From positions 1-35,672 of the forward strand of contig JAHEMY010000015.1 of NCBI GenBank assembly GCA_024643425.1: a DNA stretch of 35,672 nt, read 5' to 3'. Positions 32,811 to 35,672 of this stretch are shown in pieces. Origin of the DNA: Flavobacteriaceae bacterium (lineage in GTDB: Bacteria > Bacteroidota > Bacteroidia > Flavobacteriales > Flavobacteriaceae). The notes below the pieces were generated by a model. That model searched no databases. It was not told where the DNA came from and saw only the letters and a program-made list of their open reading frames with translations. The position numbers and the translations under genes are program-made. Within the stretch, counting starts at the first letter, position 1; every line of letters starts with the position of its first letter.

Positions 32811-35672
32811 ATGCCTACTACGTCCGAACTAAGCTTATTTGCGAAAGAATTTGATGGAAGCTTCCACTTTGATAAGCTTCATAAAGATCTCTATGCCACC
32901 GACGCATCTGTGTATCGAAAGTTGCCACTAGCCGTGGCCTATCCTAATAGTGAAAAAGGAATCCAACAACTCGTTCATTTTGCCAGAACTATTAATACTA
33001 GTTTAATCCCCAGAACGGCGGGAACTTCTCTGGCAGGGCAATGTGTTGGAGAAGGAATCGTAGTTGATGTTTCAAGAAATTTCACAAAAATCTTATCGCT
33101 GGATACCGATAATAGAACAGTAACAGTCCAACCGGGTGTTATTAGGGATGAGTTAAATGCTTATTTACATCCTTATGGATTGTTCTTCGGCCCAAATACA
33201 TCAACAAGCAATCGTTGCATGATAGGAGGGATGGTCGGAAATAACAGCAGTGGCACAACATCCATAAAGTATGGAGTAACGCGCGACAAGCTCAGCAGCA
33301 TTAAAACAGTACTATCAGATGGATCTGTTGTCGGATTTTCAGAACTCACCGAACCTGAACATACATCAAAACTTACATTAGAAAATCTTGAGGGTAAAAT
33401 TTATAATGTACTCTACGATGAATTAAGCAATCAGGAAGTACAACAAGAAATTAGAAAAGAATATCCGAAAAAAGGGATTCATCGAAGAAATACAGGTTAT
33501 GCGGTAGACGCTTTGATTGACTCAAAAATTTTCGACTTAAATTCAGAGGAACCCTATAATATTTCCAAATTATTGGCTGGAAGTGAAGGTACGTTGGCGT
33601 TTACTACAGAAATTACTCTGAAATTAGACCCTTTGCCACCCCCTGTTTCTGCCATGATTGCTGCACAGTATGCGACCCTTGGAGCATGCATGAAGGATGT
33701 GGTGATTGCCATGAAGCACGATTTGTTCACCTGTGAGCTCATGGATGATGTTATTCTGGGATGTACTAAAAAGAATAAAACCTATGAACCGTATCGGGAT
33801 TTTATTGTAGGAGATCCAAAGGCGTTGTTATTATTGGAACTAAGGGACCATACTGAAGAAGGGCTAGAAAAACAAGTCAAGGAATTAATGGATCACTTGA
33901 AACAGAGTGAAAATTCCAATCATCAAACAGTGCTGAAAGGCGAAAAGATAGATCAAGCACTGGAACTTAGGAAAGCTGGATTGGGGCTTTTAGGAAATAT
34001 GGTTGGGGATCGTAAAGCCGTGGCTTGTATCGAAGATACCGCGGTAGCTGTTGCCGATCTTCCCGAGTACATTGCCGAATTTGATGCACTCATGCTTAAG
34101 CACAAACAAGAAGCGGTCTATTATGCCCACGCAGGAGCCGGGGAACTTCATTTACGGCCTATTCTCAACCTCAAAAAAGAAATTGACGTATCCCTATTTA
34201 GAACCATCACCACCGATGTAGCTAAGTTGGTTAAAAAATACCAGGGCTCATTATCCGGAGAACACGGAGATGGCATTGTTCGAGGAGAATTCCTGGAAAT
34301 GCAAATTGGTGCTTCGAATTTCGCATTATTAAAAAAGATTAAACACACCTTTGATCCGGATAACATTTTTAACCCGGGTAAGATTACCGACGCCTGGCCC
34401 ATGGATGAATCACTTCGTTATGAAGTGAATCGGACGGAGCCCAACATTAACTCCTTTATGAATTTTGAAGATTCGGAAGGAATACTTCGGTTGGCTGAAA
34501 AGTGTAATGGGAGCGGAGATTGCCGTAAAACATCAAATAGCTCTGGAATGCTTTGCCCGAGTTACCATGCCACCAAAGACGAAAAAGATACTACACGAGG
34601 AAGGGCAAATGTCTTACGTGAAGTCCTCACTAATAGCAACGAGTTGAATAAATTCAATTCTGAAGAATTAAAAGCGGCTTTTGACCTATGTATAGGGTGT
34701 AAAGCTTGCTCGAGTGAATGTCCAAGTAATGTTGACATGGCGACAGCCAAAGCCGAGTTTTTGTATCAATATCAAAAAGCAAATGGAACTTCATCAGTAC
34801 ATCGTCGTTTTGCAAAAAGTTCGTTGTTGCAAGCCAAGATGAGTACATTTCCAAGGCTTTTCAATATCCTGTTTCAAAACTCAATAACTTCTTCGCTTAT
34901 TAAGAAGTTCAATGGAATTGCCTTAGAACGAAGTTTGCCGCTATTATCCGAGCAATCATTTAGTAAGCTTGCAAAGCAACTTCCTAAATCATTAGACCAA
35001 GGCAGAAAAGTGTATTTATTTGTTGATGAATTTAGCAATTTCCTCGAGTCGGACATCGCGATAGACGCATATGAATTACTCACAGGACTTGGCTATTCGG
35101 TTATACCCATTCATCACCTTGATAGCGCGCGAGCGCTCATTAGCAAAGGGTTTTTAGAAGAAGCTAAGATTGAGGTGGAACAAAACATAGCAGCATTAAA
35201 AGACTTGGTTTCTGCCGAACATCCATTATTAGGGATAGAACCATCGGCTATTTTAGGGTTTCGAGATGAATATCCTCGATTGGCTTCCGATTCTGAATTG
35301 GCAAGAAAGCTTGGTGCTTCTTGTTTTCTGATTGAAGAGTTCTTGTCGGCAGAAGCAGCTTTGGGTCGTATTGACGTGGCAAAATTCACCAAGGAAGAAA
35401 AGCAAATTAAGATACATGTACACTGCCATCAAAAGTCGTTGAGTACTCAAAAAGTAACATTCGATCTATTAAACCTTCCCGCGAATTATAAGCCCACGCT
35501 CATTCCAAGTGGTTGTTGCGGTATGGCAGGTAGTTTTGGGTACGAAAAAGAACATTACAACGTGAGCATGAACATTGGTGAAACAAAATTATTTCCTGCC
35601 CTTCGAAAGTTGGATGCTGAAACATTAATTGCAGCCAATGGAACTTCATGCAGGCATCAAATTTTGGATGGT
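32811..35672 (+). CDS. FAD-linked oxidoreductase fused to Fe-S/CCG domains (3' end outside window)
   Basis: The frame is open from the ATG at 32811 to the window end (954 residues, few missing). The N-terminal half is a VAO/PCMH-type FAD domain with RTAGTSLAGQ (68-77) and GGMVGNNSSGT, then an FAD-oxidase C-terminal domain (CxHAGAGE-like YAHAGAGELH and SGEHGDGIVRGEF). The Fe-S part has Cys565, Cys571 and Cys582 (NGSGDC ... LCPSY), then CIGCKACSSECP from Cys627. It ends with a CCG motif (C902-C903-G904, SGCCGMAGSFGYE) and a GTSCRHQ motif. This is the domain plan of YdiJ-like D-2-hydroxyacid (D-lactate or D-2-hydroxyglutarate) dehydrogenases. The exact substrate is not determined. Its start lies 134 nt from the divergent barrel gene. 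Confidence 0.9.
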   Translation, partial: MPTTSELSLFAKEFDGSFHFDKLHKDLYATDASVYRKLPLAVAYPNSEKGIQQLVHFARTINTSLIPRTAGTSLAGQCVGEGIVVDVSRNFTKILSLDTDNRTVTVQPGVIRDELNAYLHPYGLFFGPNTSTSNRCMIGGMVGNNSSGTTSIKYGVTRDKLSSIKTVLSDGSVVGFSELTEPEHTSKLTLENLEGKIYNVLYDELSNQEVQQEIRKEYPKKGIHRRNTGYAVDALIDSKIFDLNSEEPYNISKLLAGSEGTLAFTTEITLKLDPLPPPVSAMIAAQYATLGACMKDVVIAMKHDLFTCELMDDVILGCTKKNKTYEPYRDFIVGDPKALLLLELRDHTEEGLEKQVKELMDHLKQSENSNHQTVLKGEKIDQALELRKAGLGLLGNMVGDRKAVACIEDTAVAVADLPEYIAEFDALMLKHKQEAVYYAHAGAGELHLRPILNLKKEIDVSLFRTITTDVAKLVKKYQGSLSGEHGDGIVRGEFLEMQIGASNFALLKKIKHTFDPDNIFNPGKITDAWPMDESLRYEVNRTEPNINSFMNFEDSEGILRLAEKCNGSGDCRKTSNSSGMLCPSYHATKDEKDTTRGRANVLREVLTNSNELNKFNSEELKAAFDLCIGCKACSSECPSNVDMATAKAEFLYQYQKANGTSSVHRRFAKSSLLQAKMSTFPRLFNILFQNSITSSLIKKFNGIALERSLPLLSEQSFSKLAKQLPKSLDQGRKVYLFVDEFSNFLESDIAIDAYELLTGLGYSVIPIHHLDSARALISKGFLEEAKIEVEQNIAALKDLVSAEHPLLGIEPSAILGFRDEYPRLASDSELARKLGASCFLIEEFLSAEAALGRIDVAKFTKEEKQIKIHVHCHQKSLSTQKVTFDLLNLPANYKPTLIPSGCCGMAGSFGYEKEHYNVSMNIGETKLFPALRKLDAETLIAANGTSCRHQILDG

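Overview
The window is about 35.7 kb of chromosomal DNA from a member of the Bacteroidota, most likely a marine-type Flavobacteriaceae. The evidence is the moderate AT-richness, the near absence of Shine-Dalgarno sequences, promoters of the TTG-N20-TAnnTTTG type, and a gene set typical of the family: BshA, a c-di-AMP-type 7TM-HD phosphodiesterase, a Bacteroidota LptD and TamB, DUF4159, and a NagZ-serine hydrolase fusion. No prophage, integrase, transposase, CRISPR array or secondary-metabolite cluster was found. Most of the window is ordinary core genome.

Layout. 1-3153 (+): the 3' two thirds of gyrA and a secreted TPR protein, ending in a shared terminator. 3203-5146 (-): a thiolase and an NlpC/P60 endopeptidase. 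5274-7313 (+): a 7TM-HD phosphodiesterase. 7355-7656: a tRNA-Ser(GCU)/tRNA-Pro(UGG) unit with its own promoter and terminator. 7657-8060: a structured post-tRNA element, then a 3' remnant of a succinate-semialdehyde dehydrogenase gene. 8076-8921 (+): a small MscS channel. 8964-9472: tRNA-Arg(UCU) with promoter and terminator, then three copies of a 102-bp tandem repeat. 9495-12665 (-): an operon of DUF4159, a SpoU methyltransferase, a THUMP-like methyltransferase and a secreted propeller-like protein. 12666-12975: mostly non-coding, with one possible 57-aa ORF. 12976-15046 (-): tsaD, a TfoX-N protein and rsmE, linked by 1-nt overlaps. 15136-19521 (+): a TamB-like giant. 19524-22673 (-): lptD and a RidA-family gene. 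22830-32130 (+): amidase, MCE protein, membrane Fe-S protein, HAD phosphatase, CCG-domain Fe-S protein, a 161-aa unknown, NagZ-serine hydrolase fusion and bshA, all closely spaced. 32188-32676 (-): a small outer-membrane barrel. 32811-end (+): a large FAD/Fe-S dehydrogenase cut by the window edge.

How the genes fit together. 15-33 kb is an envelope block: TamB-like lipid transport, LptD for LPS export, an MCE lipid-binding protein, a peptidoglycan amidase and a periplasmic NagZ-type glycosidase. Mixed with it is a redox module (HdrC-like and HdrB-like Fe-S proteins, bacillithiol synthesis, the terminal FAD/Fe-S dehydrogenase). 10-15 kb is rich in RNA modification (TsaD, RsmE, SpoU methyltransferase).

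The best candidates for something undescribed are the elements behind the two tRNA loci. They have different sequences but the same modular plan: an A-rich arm complementary to the tRNA terminator's U-tract, a small 3-nt-loop hairpin, a spacer of about 30 nt, and an AGGA...TCCT hairpin. At tRNA-Arg the module is amplified as an exact 102-bp tandem array.
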